Assembly: GCF_013391105.1 (NCBI RefSeq)
Contig: NZ_CP058335.1
Location: forward strand, 3,224,001 to 3,288,000
Direction: 5' to 3'
DNA length: 64,000 nucleotides
DNA from: Natronomonas salina
GTDB taxonomy: Archaea > Halobacteriota > Halobacteria > Halobacteriales > Haloarculaceae
Below are positions 43,942 to 51,215 of the stretch, piece after piece (positions within the stretch are counted from its first letter, which is position 1; every line of letters starts with the position of its first letter). The notes below the pieces were generated by a model. That model had not been told where the DNA came from, searched no databases, and worked only from the letters and a program-made list of their open reading frames with translations. A program made the translations under genes and the position numbers.

Positions 43942-44361
43942 TCAGTTCGATGCTTCCAGCGACACCTCGGCCCGGCCGTCGATTTGCCGGCTCGGCGTGG
44001 CTTCGCCGCGGTCCGTGTTGTCGAACACGACGACGTACCTTCCCGCGGGGACGTTTTCGTCTTCGGCGTAGCCGTCGGACACGTCGAGGCCACTCGTGTA
44101 CCGATACTCGAAGTCGTCGCCTCGCTCGTAGGCAGCGAACTCTTCGTGAGGGAGGAAGAGGATGTCCAGCGTCGCGTCGTCATCGCCGCTAAATCCGAAG
44201 GAGACGCTCCGCTCGGCCTCGATATCGAATTCGACGGCTCGATACTCCCCCGGAGAGAGGCTGATGTCCTCGTCGAATATCTGCTCCGAGCCCTGCCCGA
44301 AGACCGTACACCCCGCGATGACCATCGGCAGCGCTGCGATAACAGACCGTCTGGAGGGCAT
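43942..44361 (-). CDS. Small haloarchaeal lipoprotein
   Basis: The 139-residue exported protein starts 'MPSRRSVIAALPMVIAGCTV': a twin-arginine signal and a lipobox with the lipid-anchored Cys at residue 18. The mature domain has beta-rich patterns 'LSPGEYRAVEFDIEAERSVS', 'DATLDILFLPHEEFAAYERG' and 'NVPAGRYVVVFDNTDRGEAT', resembling pre-peptidase-like extracellular beta-sandwiches. The start is ATG 44361, well placed behind a TATA box. Its role is unknown. The 43709-43941 gap shows no gene. Confidence 0.7.
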   Translation of the reverse strand: MPSRRSVIAALPMVIAGCTVFGQGSEQIFDEDISLSPGEYRAVEFDIEAERSVSFGFSGDDDATLDILFLPHEEFAAYERGDDFEYRYTSGLDVSDGYAEDENVPAGRYVVVFDNTDRGEATPSRQIDGRAEVSLEASN

Positions 44362-44382
44362 AACTGGGGCAGGCAACAGTTC

Positions 44383-44392
44383 CCTATATAGC
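44383..44392 (-). promoter_or_regulatory. TATA box of the lipoprotein gene
   Basis: On the minus strand 'GCTATATAGG' lies 22-31 bases before the ATG at 44361. Confidence 0.6.
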
Positions 44393-44583
44393 TTTCCGAG
44401 CGGGCAGCGAAGAATCGCGACATTGGACTCTAATCGCATCGACTCGCTCGTTGATTGAATCGAGCTGCAGGAGAGATTCAGCACGAACCGCCTCGATCAG
44501 CTGACCGATAACCGACTTAGCCAGATATTTCGTCTCTGACCACCGAAAACTTATGCGAGGGAGAACGGAAGTAGTCGTTCAGA

Positions 44584-45069
44584 ATGGGATACTGGGGTCG
44601 CCGAGAACTCCTCACCGGCGCCATCGCAGGGGCGGGTGGCGCAGGGACCCTCGGCTACTCGTGGCGGTGGTATTCGACGCGACGCGACGAGATTCGCCTG
44701 CGTCGGATAACCCTCGTCAACGGTAACACGGAGCCCGAGGAGGTGTACGTCCGTATCTACACGGCTGCGGGGTACGAGTTCCACGACACGGTCACACTCG
44801 AAGCCGCCGAAACCGACACGGCGAACGCCGAGGGGAGTACGACGACGCGAACCCTCGAGGGGCCGTGGAAGGAGACACCCCGCGCGTAAGCCCTCACCGT
44901 CGTCCCGTCCGCGTCGCTCCGGAACGACGGACAAGGGTGGCCGCTCACGAACGAGGACATCCGAGAGGATATCGCCGAAGACGACCCGGACTCGGCTTGT
45001 GCGGACGTTTCCATCTACGTCGACAGTTCGATGCTCACCGTCCGGGTCTCCGCGTCCGATTCCTGTTGA
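44584..45069 (+). pseudogene. Haloarchaeal exported protein gene interrupted by an in-frame TAA
   Basis: From ATG 44584 the frame encodes 101 residues ('MGYWGRRELLTGAIAGAGGA', a Tat-like signal, then 'LRRITLVNGNTEPEEVYVRI') and stops at TAA 44887-44889. The same frame continues without another stop to TGA 45067-45069, with protein-like sequence 'NDGQGWPLTNEDIREDIAED' and a final 'DSSMLTVRVSASDSC'. The whole is 162 codons and reads as one exported protein broken by one nonsense change. A TATA-like 'AAAACTTATG' (44547-44556) is intact. The function is unknown; a truncated 101-residue product is possible. Confidence 0.6.
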
Positions 45070-45374
45070 CCCCAGCGAATCTGTCCTGGATGAACCGAGA
45101 GAACGACCCTGTATACAAACTGAATCAGATTCGCAATCCAGAGGGACGTGACTCCGTCAGAATCTGGTGAGAAGTCCCGGTTGTGGCGACTGGTCGATGC
45201 TGCCCCGAGTCGAAGCGTCACTCGGCCCGCGTCCAGGCGATTAGTGAGCCTACTAGATATTCTCCTCTGGAGAACCGAGGCGATGCCTGCGTGACATCGT
45301 CAGACTCAGTTCACACGGAGACGGCGTGGCGAGAACAACTAACGACGCGCTCAGCGGGGACGGCAGGCTCTCAA

Positions 45375-45382
45375 GCTTTATC
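45375..45382 (+). promoter_or_regulatory. TATA-like box of the ABC-2 permease gene
   Basis: 'GCTTTATC' lies 26-33 bases before the ATG at 45408, which supports that start over the long upstream open frame. Confidence 0.5.
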
Positions 45383-45407
45383 ACTGCTCTTCACGACCCG
45401 TCGACAG

Positions 45408-46247
45408 ATGGCCCTCCCAGCGATCGTCAGGAAAGACATCCGCGATTCCATCCGGTCGAGATCGTTCATCGCTACCACGCTGTTGTTCGTCCTCGTCGCC
45501 GGGTTCTGGGCGGCGATTCAGCACATTCCAGCGATGTATTCAGATAGCGAAGTCCCGACTAGCACGCTGGCACTGCTCAATAGCATGGGCCAGCCGATGG
45601 CCTTCTTCGTCCCCATGCTGGGGTTGGGCATCTCCTACGGTTCCATCGCCCGTGAGCGCGATAGCGGGAGCATCAAGCTCGCGCTCAGCCTGCCGAACTC
45701 GCGACGTGACGTCGTTCTCGGGAAGTTCATCGGTCGGTGTGCCGTTCTATCTGTCGCCATCCTCAGCGGCTATTCGGTCGTTGCCGTCATCGCACTGGTA
45801 ACCTACGAGTCCTTCGCGGTCGTCGAATTCGCCCTTTACACCGTGCTGACGGTCTTCTACGGTGCGGTCTACGTCGCGATCGGCATCGGGTTCTCGTCGG
45901 CGATGCGGTCTCAGGCAACGGCGCTCGGGGGTGCGGCGGGCCTCTACGTCCTCTTTCTGCTGGGGTGGGATGTCATCGCGGCGATTCTGCAGACGATCAC
46001 CGTCGGATACGTTCCCCCGGATTCCGGCGTTCCGCCCTGGTTGATCGTCGTCTACGCACTCAACCCGACGGCGGCAGTCGGCTACGCAACGCGGGCGATA
46101 ATCCCCACGTTCGACGAGATCATGTCGTATCCGGTATCGGCCTCGTTCGCTCCCCCGAAGTGGGCCGGGTTCGCCATATTGGCTGCCTGGCTCGTTCTCT
46201 CACTCGGGTACGGCTATCGTCGGTTCCAGTCGGCAGATATTATGTAA
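45408..46247 (+). CDS. ABC-2 type transporter permease
   Basis: This 279-residue protein has six predicted helices and the layout of ABC-2 permeases: 'MALPAIVRKDIRDSIRSRSF' before helix 1, 'LGLGISYGSIARERDSGSIK' with 'LALSLPNSRRDVVLGKFIGR' between helices 2 and 3 (the coupling region), and C-terminal 'LAAWLVLSLGYGYRRFQSAD'. It would form a membrane exporter with an ATPase, but no ATPase gene lies next to it: upstream is the interrupted gene, downstream about 330 bases without a gene. The start is ATG 45408, backed by the TATA spacing. Confidence 0.85.
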   Translation: MALPAIVRKDIRDSIRSRSFIATTLLFVLVAGFWAAIQHIPAMYSDSEVPTSTLALLNSMGQPMAFFVPMLGLGISYGSIARERDSGSIKLALSLPNSRRDVVLGKFIGRCAVLSVAILSGYSVVAVIALVTYESFAVVEFALYTVLTVFYGAVYVAIGIGFSSAMRSQATALGGAAGLYVLFLLGWDVIAAILQTITVGYVPPDSGVPPWLIVVYALNPTAAVGYATRAIIPTFDEIMSYPVSASFAPPKWAGFAILAAWLVLSLGYGYRRFQSADIM

Positions 46248-46546
46248 GTACTGTAGCGGCTACCGTCCTGCTCACCTCCACTCTCGTATTCCGAATCGAT
46301 ACGTTCTCGTGACCGAGTTGTACCCTACAACGACTGACTCGACCACCCGAGCTTACAGCAGTGCGCGTCTGAAGCAGCCTGTCGTCTGAATCTGCACACC
46401 GACCGCTGGAATGCCGGCCAGCTGCAGTAAATACTCGTACCTTTGTGCGGGAATCAGGTGGCGTAGTCACTGTTAGTGGCGCTGTGCTTGGTCTCCCTGT
46501 ATCTCGGAAGCAGTACTCGTCTCCACTTGCAGAGGCAAGGCAGTGT
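46248..46546. other. Intergenic region without recognisable gene
   Basis: About 300 bases of lower G+C between the permease and the 58-residue membrane protein. I see no protein-like frame, tRNA or clear repeat. An antisense frame across it lacks any protein-like pattern. Confidence 0.4.
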
Positions 46547-46564
46547 CTTATCTTGATAGATAAG
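46547..46564. promoter_or_regulatory. Perfect inverted repeat upstream of the 58-residue gene
   Basis: CTTATCT-TGAT-AGATAAG, a 7-bp perfect inverted repeat, lies 12-29 bases before the ATG at 46576, where the TATA box and transcription start should be. Either arm could serve as core promoter (CTTATCT). It is an operator candidate. Confidence 0.4.
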
Positions 46565-46575
46565 GTAATGGGTGT

Positions 46576-46752
46576 ATGGCGTATCAAACGACCCTCGGGT
46601 GGTCACTGCTGACGTCTGGACTCGTTACCCTGCTTCTTTTCGTACTGCCCGGTGAGTCCGTCTGGTGGGGCATCGGCTTGTTGATCGCGGGACTCGTCAT
46701 CCTCGCTATCCGACGAGACGACGTTGCTGACGCGATAGAGGCCGGATTCTGA
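46576..46752 (+). CDS. 58-residue two-helix membrane protein
   Basis: The frame from ATG 46576 encodes 58 residues: 'MAYQTTLGWSLLTSGLVTLL' and 'LFVLPGESVWWGIGLLIAGL' form two hydrophobic helices joined by a short 'PGESVWW' turn, followed by 'AIRRDDVADAIEAGF'. The amphipathic C-terminus and positive-inside Arg pair look like a genuine small membrane protein. Codon use fits. I cannot name a family. Confidence 0.55.
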   Translation: MAYQTTLGWSLLTSGLVTLLLFVLPGESVWWGIGLLIAGLVILAIRRDDVADAIEAGF

Positions 46753-47128
46753 CATTCCCTCGAATTGAACTCGGTCCAGGCCTGTGAGGTGGTAGTCTTG
46801 ATGCAGACGGAACTGCTTCATGCAGTCTCGGGATTACTCAGTTAGCAGTGTATTCGGCAAGGAGATCGATAAGGGGGCTCTTCCATTGGAAGAACGGATC
46901 CAAAAAAGACGAAGTCCAACAGCAGTATTACGGCTAAGAGGACACCTACGCCGATAATCTGTTCTCCTACTATACCAATTACTTGCTCTTTAGACAGAAG
47001 CGCCTTCTCCCCATAGAGGAGTCACCTTTCAGGTCGCTTCCCCGGCGACCGAGGGGTTCGTCTCGTCGATACCCGGCACCCTTCGGCAGCGGGCGGCCAC
47101 GTCCGACGACGCATCTACTGTCAAGCGG
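46753..47128. other. Lower-G+C intergenic region with a possible small membrane ORF
   Basis: About 375 bases between the 58-residue gene and the histidine kinase. Only one protein-like frame is visible, on the minus strand (46842-46997, listed separately). The rest, including 47000-47120, shows nothing I can support. Confidence 0.4.
46842..46997 (-). CDS. Possible 51-residue single-helix protein lacking an ATG
   Basis: On the minus strand a frame reads 'LSKEQVIGIVGEQIIGVGVL' then 'LAVILLLDFVFFGSVLPMEE' and ends 'PCRIHC'. It looks like a genuine single membrane helix, but the codon before 'SKEQ' is CTG, where ATG would be expected. Either CTG initiates, or a start was lost and this is a remnant. 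There is no other in-frame ATG before the helix. Low confidence. Confidence 0.25.
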   Translation of the reverse strand: MSKEQVIGIVGEQIIGVGVLLAVILLLDFVFFGSVLPMEEPPYRSPCRIHC

Positions 47129-47136
47129 TTTTATAT
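47129..47136 (+). promoter_or_regulatory. TATA box of the histidine kinase gene
   Basis: 'TTTTATAT' lies 24-31 bases before the ATG at 47160 and fixes that start against upstream in-frame alternatives. Confidence 0.65.
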
Positions 47137-47159
47137 GTTTACCACGCAATTCAGCGCTA

Positions 47160-49607
47160 ATGGGAGCACCGGGGTCAACACAGGACGTCACGAGGGATGA
47201 TGTCCGCGAGTTCTTCAGCCGCCGCGAGGACCCCTCGACACCGTTCTTCACCGAGGAGGTCGCCGAGGCGCTGGAGTGTCCGCCGCGAACGGCGCGGCGC
47301 CGTCTCGAGGAACTCGCCGAACGGGGGGAGATACAGACGAAACGACGGGACGACTCGACGGCGATCTGGTGGACGTCTCGGGACGCACTGGCGGGCGACC
47401 ACCAGCCCGACGAGGAGCAGTTCCGCGCCTTCGTGAGCGCGGTGAAGGACTACGCGATCTTCATGCTCGACCCCGACGGGACGGTCGTCACCTGGAACGA
47501 GGGCGCCGAGCGCATCAAGGGCTACTCGGCCCCGGAGATCGTCGGCGAGCACTTCTCGACGTTCTACACGGAGGCCGACCGCGCCGAGAGCGTCCCCGAG
47601 ACGAACCTCGAGATCGCCGCCGAGGAGGGCCGCGTCGAGGACGAGGGGTGGCGCGTCCGCGCTGACGGCTCGCAGTTCTGGGCGAACGTCACTATCACCG
47701 CCATCCGGGACGACGACGGCGAACTCAGAGGGTTCACGAAGGTCACCCGCGACATGACCGAGCGGCGCGAGTACGAACAGCGACTGGAGGCCCAGACCGA
47801 GCGGCTCGAACGGCAGCGCGACGACCTCGAGGTGGAACTCGACGACATCTTCGAGCGGATCGACGACGCCTTCTTCGCGCTCGACGAGGAGTTCCAGTTC
47901 GAGTACGTCAACGAGCAGTTCGAGTCGTACTTCGGCCGATCGGCGGATGAACTGCTCGGACGGCGACCCTGGGAGGTACTCGACGTCGACGAGTCGAACC
48001 CGCTCTTCGAGGAGTTCCGGACCGCGATGGCCACCCAGGAGCCGACGAGCTTCGAGCGCTACTCCGAGCCGCTGGGGATCTGGGCGATGGTCCGGGTCTA
48101 CCCCTCCGAGACCGGCCTCTCGGTGTACTTCAGGGACATCACGGAGCGCAAGCAGCGCCAGCAGGAACTCGACCGGACGCGGGAGCTGCTGGAGAAGGCC
48201 GAGCGCATCGCCGACGTGGGCGGCTGGGAAATCGATCCGGCTACCGAGGAGGTGTTCTGGACCGAGCACCTCTTCGAGATCCTGGAGTTGCCGTACGACG
48301 CGGAACCGTCGCTCGACGAGGCGCTCGACGTCTACCACGAGGCCGACCGGCATATCGTCGAGGACGCCATCGACGAGGCGCTCGAAACCGGCGGGTCGCT
48401 CGACGTCGAGACCCGGTTCAGGACGCCGGACGGCGAGGTCCGCTGGCTCCACGTCAAGGGCGACGTCGACCTCGAGGACGGCGAGGCCATCCTGCTCCGG
48501 GGGGCGGTCCAGGACATCACCGAGCGGAAGGAGCGGGAACGCGAGCTCCAGCGGGTGCGAGACCGCATGGAGTTCGCCCTCAACGCGACCGACGCGGTCG
48601 TCTGGGACTGGAACGTCGACGCCGACGAGGCGTCCTTCTACCCATCCGCCGAGTCGCTCTACGGAACCGAGGTCGAGACCTGGGAGGACTTCGTCGACGT
48701 GATCCACCCGGAGGACCGCGAGGAGGCCCAGCAGGCCATCGAGACCGCCATCGAGACCGGCGAACCCAAACACGAGGAGATACGGATCATCCGGGACGGG
48801 GAGGTGCGGTGGATCGAGGCCCCTGGCCACCCCGTCCAGGACGCCGACGGGTCGACGCGCGTCGTGGGCGTCGCGCGCGACATCTCCGAGCGCAAGGAGT
48901 ACGAGCGTAAGCTGGAGGAGTCCAACGAGCGCCTCGAGCAGTTCGCCTACGCGGCCTCCCACGACCTCCAGGAACCGCTGCGGATGGTCTCGAGCTACCT
49001 GCAGCTCATCGAGCGGCGGTACGCCGACGACCTCGACGAGGACGGCCGGGAGTTCATCGAGTTCGCCGTCGACGGCGCCGACCGGATGCGCGCGATGATC
49101 GCGGGCTTGCTCGAGTACTCGCGGGTGGAGACGCAGGGAGACGCCTTCGAGCCGGTCGACCTGGAGACGGTCGTCGCCGACGTCCGCGAGGATCTCCAGC
49201 TACAAATCTCGGAGAGCGGCGCCGACGTCACGGCCGGCTCCCTGCCCGTCGTCGAGGGCGACGAGAACCAGCTCCGGCAGGTCTTCCAGAACCTGCTGGA
49301 CAACGCCATCGAGTACAGCGGCGACGAACCACCGGAGGTCAGTATCGACGCCGAGCGGGACGGCGACAGGTGGGTGATCTCGGTCAGCGACCAGGGCATC
49401 GGCATCGATCCCGAGAACGCCGAGCGCATCTTCGACGTGTTCCAGCGACTCCACTCCCACGAGGAACACGCCGGCACCGGCATCGGGCTCTCGCTCTGTC
49501 AGCGGATCGTCGAGCGCCACGGCGGCGACATCTGGGTCGAATCGGAACCCGGCGAGGGGGCCACGTTCTACTTCACGCTGCCGGTCGCGACCGACCGAGA
49601 GAACTGA
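47160..49607 (+). CDS. Four-PAS sensor histidine kinase with N-terminal winged helix
   Basis: This 815-residue protein has no membrane segment. Residues about 10-73 form a winged-helix-like domain ('FFTEEVAEALECPPRTARRR'). PAS domains follow at about 88-200, 228-328, 345-455 and 465-577. HisKA contains the phospho-His H601 ('AASHDLQEPLRMVSSYLQLI') and HATPase_c carries 'NLLDNAIEYS', 'DQGIGI' (744-749) and 'GTGIGLSLC' (772-780). It is a cytoplasmic sensor that would phosphorylate an unlinked response regulator; the stand-alone receiver at 23008 is one candidate. The wHTH suggests possible direct DNA contact. Ligands are unknown. Confidence 0.9.
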   Translation: MGAPGSTQDVTRDDVREFFSRREDPSTPFFTEEVAEALECPPRTARRRLEELAERGEIQTKRRDDSTAIWWTSRDALAGDHQPDEEQFRAFVSAVKDYAIFMLDPDGTVVTWNEGAERIKGYSAPEIVGEHFSTFYTEADRAESVPETNLEIAAEEGRVEDEGWRVRADGSQFWANVTITAIRDDDGELRGFTKVTRDMTERREYEQRLEAQTERLERQRDDLEVELDDIFERIDDAFFALDEEFQFEYVNEQFESYFGRSADELLGRRPWEVLDVDESNPLFEEFRTAMATQEPTSFERYSEPLGIWAMVRVYPSETGLSVYFRDITERKQRQQELDRTRELLEKAERIADVGGWEIDPATEEVFWTEHLFEILELPYDAEPSLDEALDVYHEADRHIVEDAIDEALETGGSLDVETRFRTPDGEVRWLHVKGDVDLEDGEAILLRGAVQDITERKERERELQRVRDRMEFALNATDAVVWDWNVDADEASFYPSAESLYGTEVETWEDFVDVIHPEDREEAQQAIETAIETGEPKHEEIRIIRDGEVRWIEAPGHPVQDADGSTRVVGVARDISERKEYERKLEESNERLEQFAYAASHDLQEPLRMVSSYLQLIERRYADDLDEDGREFIEFAVDGADRMRAMIAGLLEYSRVETQGDAFEPVDLETVVADVREDLQLQISESGADVTAGSLPVVEGDENQLRQVFQNLLDNAIEYSGDEPPEVSIDAERDGDRWVISVSDQGIGIDPENAERIFDVFQRLHSHEEHAGTGIGLSLCQRIVERHGGDIWVESEPGEGATFYFTLPVATDREN

Positions 49608-49667
49608 ACCCCCGACGGCGGGTGAGAAACCAGCGACGGGGGAGAAATCGACGCTATCGCCGAGCGG

Positions 49668-50960
49668 TCAGGGCCACAGTCCGCGGAGTTCGTGGGCCTT
49701 CGCGACCCGGGAGAGCGCCAGGATGTACGCCGCGGTCCGCCAGGAGACGTCCCGTTCGTCGTACTCCTCGCGGACGGCGTTCCACGCGGTGACCATCTCG
49801 TTCTCGAGTTCCTCGTTGACGCGCTCGCGGGACCACTTCCGGCGGTTGATGTCCTGGAGCCACTCGAAGTACGAGACCGTCACGCCGCCGGCGTTCGCGA
49901 GGATGTCCGGGATGACCGGGACGCCCCGCTGTTCGAGAATCGAGTCGGCGGCGAAGGTCACCGGGCCGTTCGCCCCCTCGACGACGAGGTCCGCCCGGAC
50001 CGCGCCGGCGTTCTGGCCGGTGATGACGTTGCCGATCGCACAGGGGGCGAGGACGTCCACGTCGAGTTCGAGCAGTTCGTCGTTCGCGATGACCGTCTCG
50101 GCGTTCTCGGTGACCGCCTCGGGTTCCTCGTCGTGGGAGGGGATCTCGTCGACCGGTAACCCGGAGGGGTCGTGGACGGCGCCGTTGACGTCGCTGACGG
50201 CGACGACGTCGGCCCCCCAGCTGTCGAGCAGACGGGCCGCGTTGGCGCCGACGCTGCCGAAGCCCTGGATGGCGACCGAGAGGTCATCCATCGGCTTGTC
50301 GTAGTACCGGCAGGCCTCCCGGACGATGATGGCGACGCTCCGGCCGGGCGCGGCTTCGCGGCCGTAGCTGCCGCCGATCTCGGGGGGCTTCCCGGTGACG
50401 ACGCCGGGGGTCGTCTCTCCCTGCTGGACGCTGTAGGCGTCCATGAACCACGCCATCGTCTGGGGGTCCGTCCCCATGTCGGGCGCCGGGATGTCCGTGT
50501 TCGGGCCGACGATGTCGCGGAGTTCCTCGGCGAATCGGCGGGTCAGCCGCTCGCGCTCGGTCGGCGAGAGCGTCTTCGGGTTCACCACTATGCCGCCCTT
50601 GGCGCCGCCGAGCGGCAGGTCCATCACGGCGGTCTTCCAGGTCATCCACATCGCGAGGCCGACGCACTCCTCCTCGGAGACGTGCGGGTGGAACCGGAGG
50701 CCGCCCTTGAACGGCCCGCGGGCGTCGTCGTGCTGGGCGCGGTAGCCGGTCAGCACCTCGACGGAGCCGTCGTCCCGCCGGAGGGGCACGGAGACGCGCT
50801 GGACGCGCGTCGGGTGTCGCAGCCGCTCGACGACGTTCGGATCGAGGTCGAGCTCCGCGGCCGCGTGTTCGAGCTGCCGGCGGGCGGTCTCCAGGGCCGT
50901 CTCGGACGTCTCGGGGTCCGCCGCGGTCTCGTCTGGCGGCGAGGAGGTTCCGGACGACAT
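49668..50960 (-). CDS. gdh: Glutamate dehydrogenase
   Basis: This 430-residue Glu/Leu dehydrogenase interconverts glutamate with 2-oxoglutarate and ammonia. It contains '[20 protein letters not shown]', catalytic Lys in '[15 protein letters not shown]', '[20 protein letters not shown]' and the dinucleotide-binding '[20 protein letters not shown]'. The length is typical. Three bases separate it from the small zinc-ribbon gene upstream on the same strand, so they share a transcript. Cofactor preference cannot be decided by reading. Confidence 0.95.
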   Translation of the reverse strand: MSSGTSSPPDETAADPETSETALETARRQLEHAAAELDLDPNVVERLRHPTRVQRVSVPLRRDDGSVEVLTGYRAQHDDARGPFKGGLRFHPHVSEEECVGLAMWMTWKTAVMDLPLGGAKGGIVVNPKTLSPTERERLTRRFAEELRDIVGPNTDIPAPDMGTDPQTMAWFMDAYSVQQGETTPGVVTGKPPEIGGSYGREAAPGRSVAIIVREACRYYDKPMDDLSVAIQGFGSVGANAARLLDSWGADVVAVSDVNGAVHDPSGLPVDEIPSHDEEPEAVTENAETVIANDELLELDVDVLAPCAIGNVITGQNAGAVRADLVVEGANGPVTFAADSILEQRGVPVIPDILANAGGVTVSYFEWLQDINRRKWSRERVNEELENEMVTAWNAVREEYDERDVSWRTAAYILALSRVAKAHELRGLWP

Positions 50961-50963
50961 CGG

Positions 50964-51140
50964 TTATTCGATCGGCATCGCGGTGTTCCGGAGGTCGTTA
51001 CCGCACTTGGGGCAGGTCCCCGGGCTCGTCTCGGCGCGCTCGCTCCAGCCGCAGCGTGTGCACTCGTAGACGGACTCGTCGGCGTCCGCGCCCACGTCCC
51101 AGACCTCGTACGCGCCACCGGTTGTATCGTCTCGTCCCAT
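50964..51140 (-). CDS. 58-residue rubredoxin/rubrerythrin-like zinc ribbon
   Basis: The short protein 'MGRDDTTGGAYEVWDVGADA' carries two CxxC knuckles, 'YECTRCGWSE' and 'GTCPKCGNDL', as in the rubredoxin-like domain of rubrerythrins, so it could bind iron or zinc. ATG 51140 is preferred; the frame is open to 51206, but that part is not protein-like. It lies three bases upstream of gdh, an arrangement consistent with an operon. Its role beside gdh is not known. Confidence 0.75.
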   Translation of the reverse strand: MGRDDTTGGAYEVWDVGADADESVYECTRCGWSERAETSPGTCPKCGNDLRNTAMPIE

Positions 51141-51215
51141 GCGTTGCAATATTTGCCTCAGGAGGATAACCTCGGGCCTGCGATATCGAAGGGTGACTCG
51201 ACCCACCAGGGTTGA

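Noticed and set aside
45183-45407. N-terminal extension of the ABC-2 permease
   Set aside because: The extra 75 residues are not hydrophobic or family-like, and a TATA-like box sits correctly for ATG 45408.
46240-46587. A 115-codon minus-strand frame downstream of the permease
   Set aside because: The composition is T/R/S-rich without hydrophobic core or family pattern, and no promoter or neighbour supports it.
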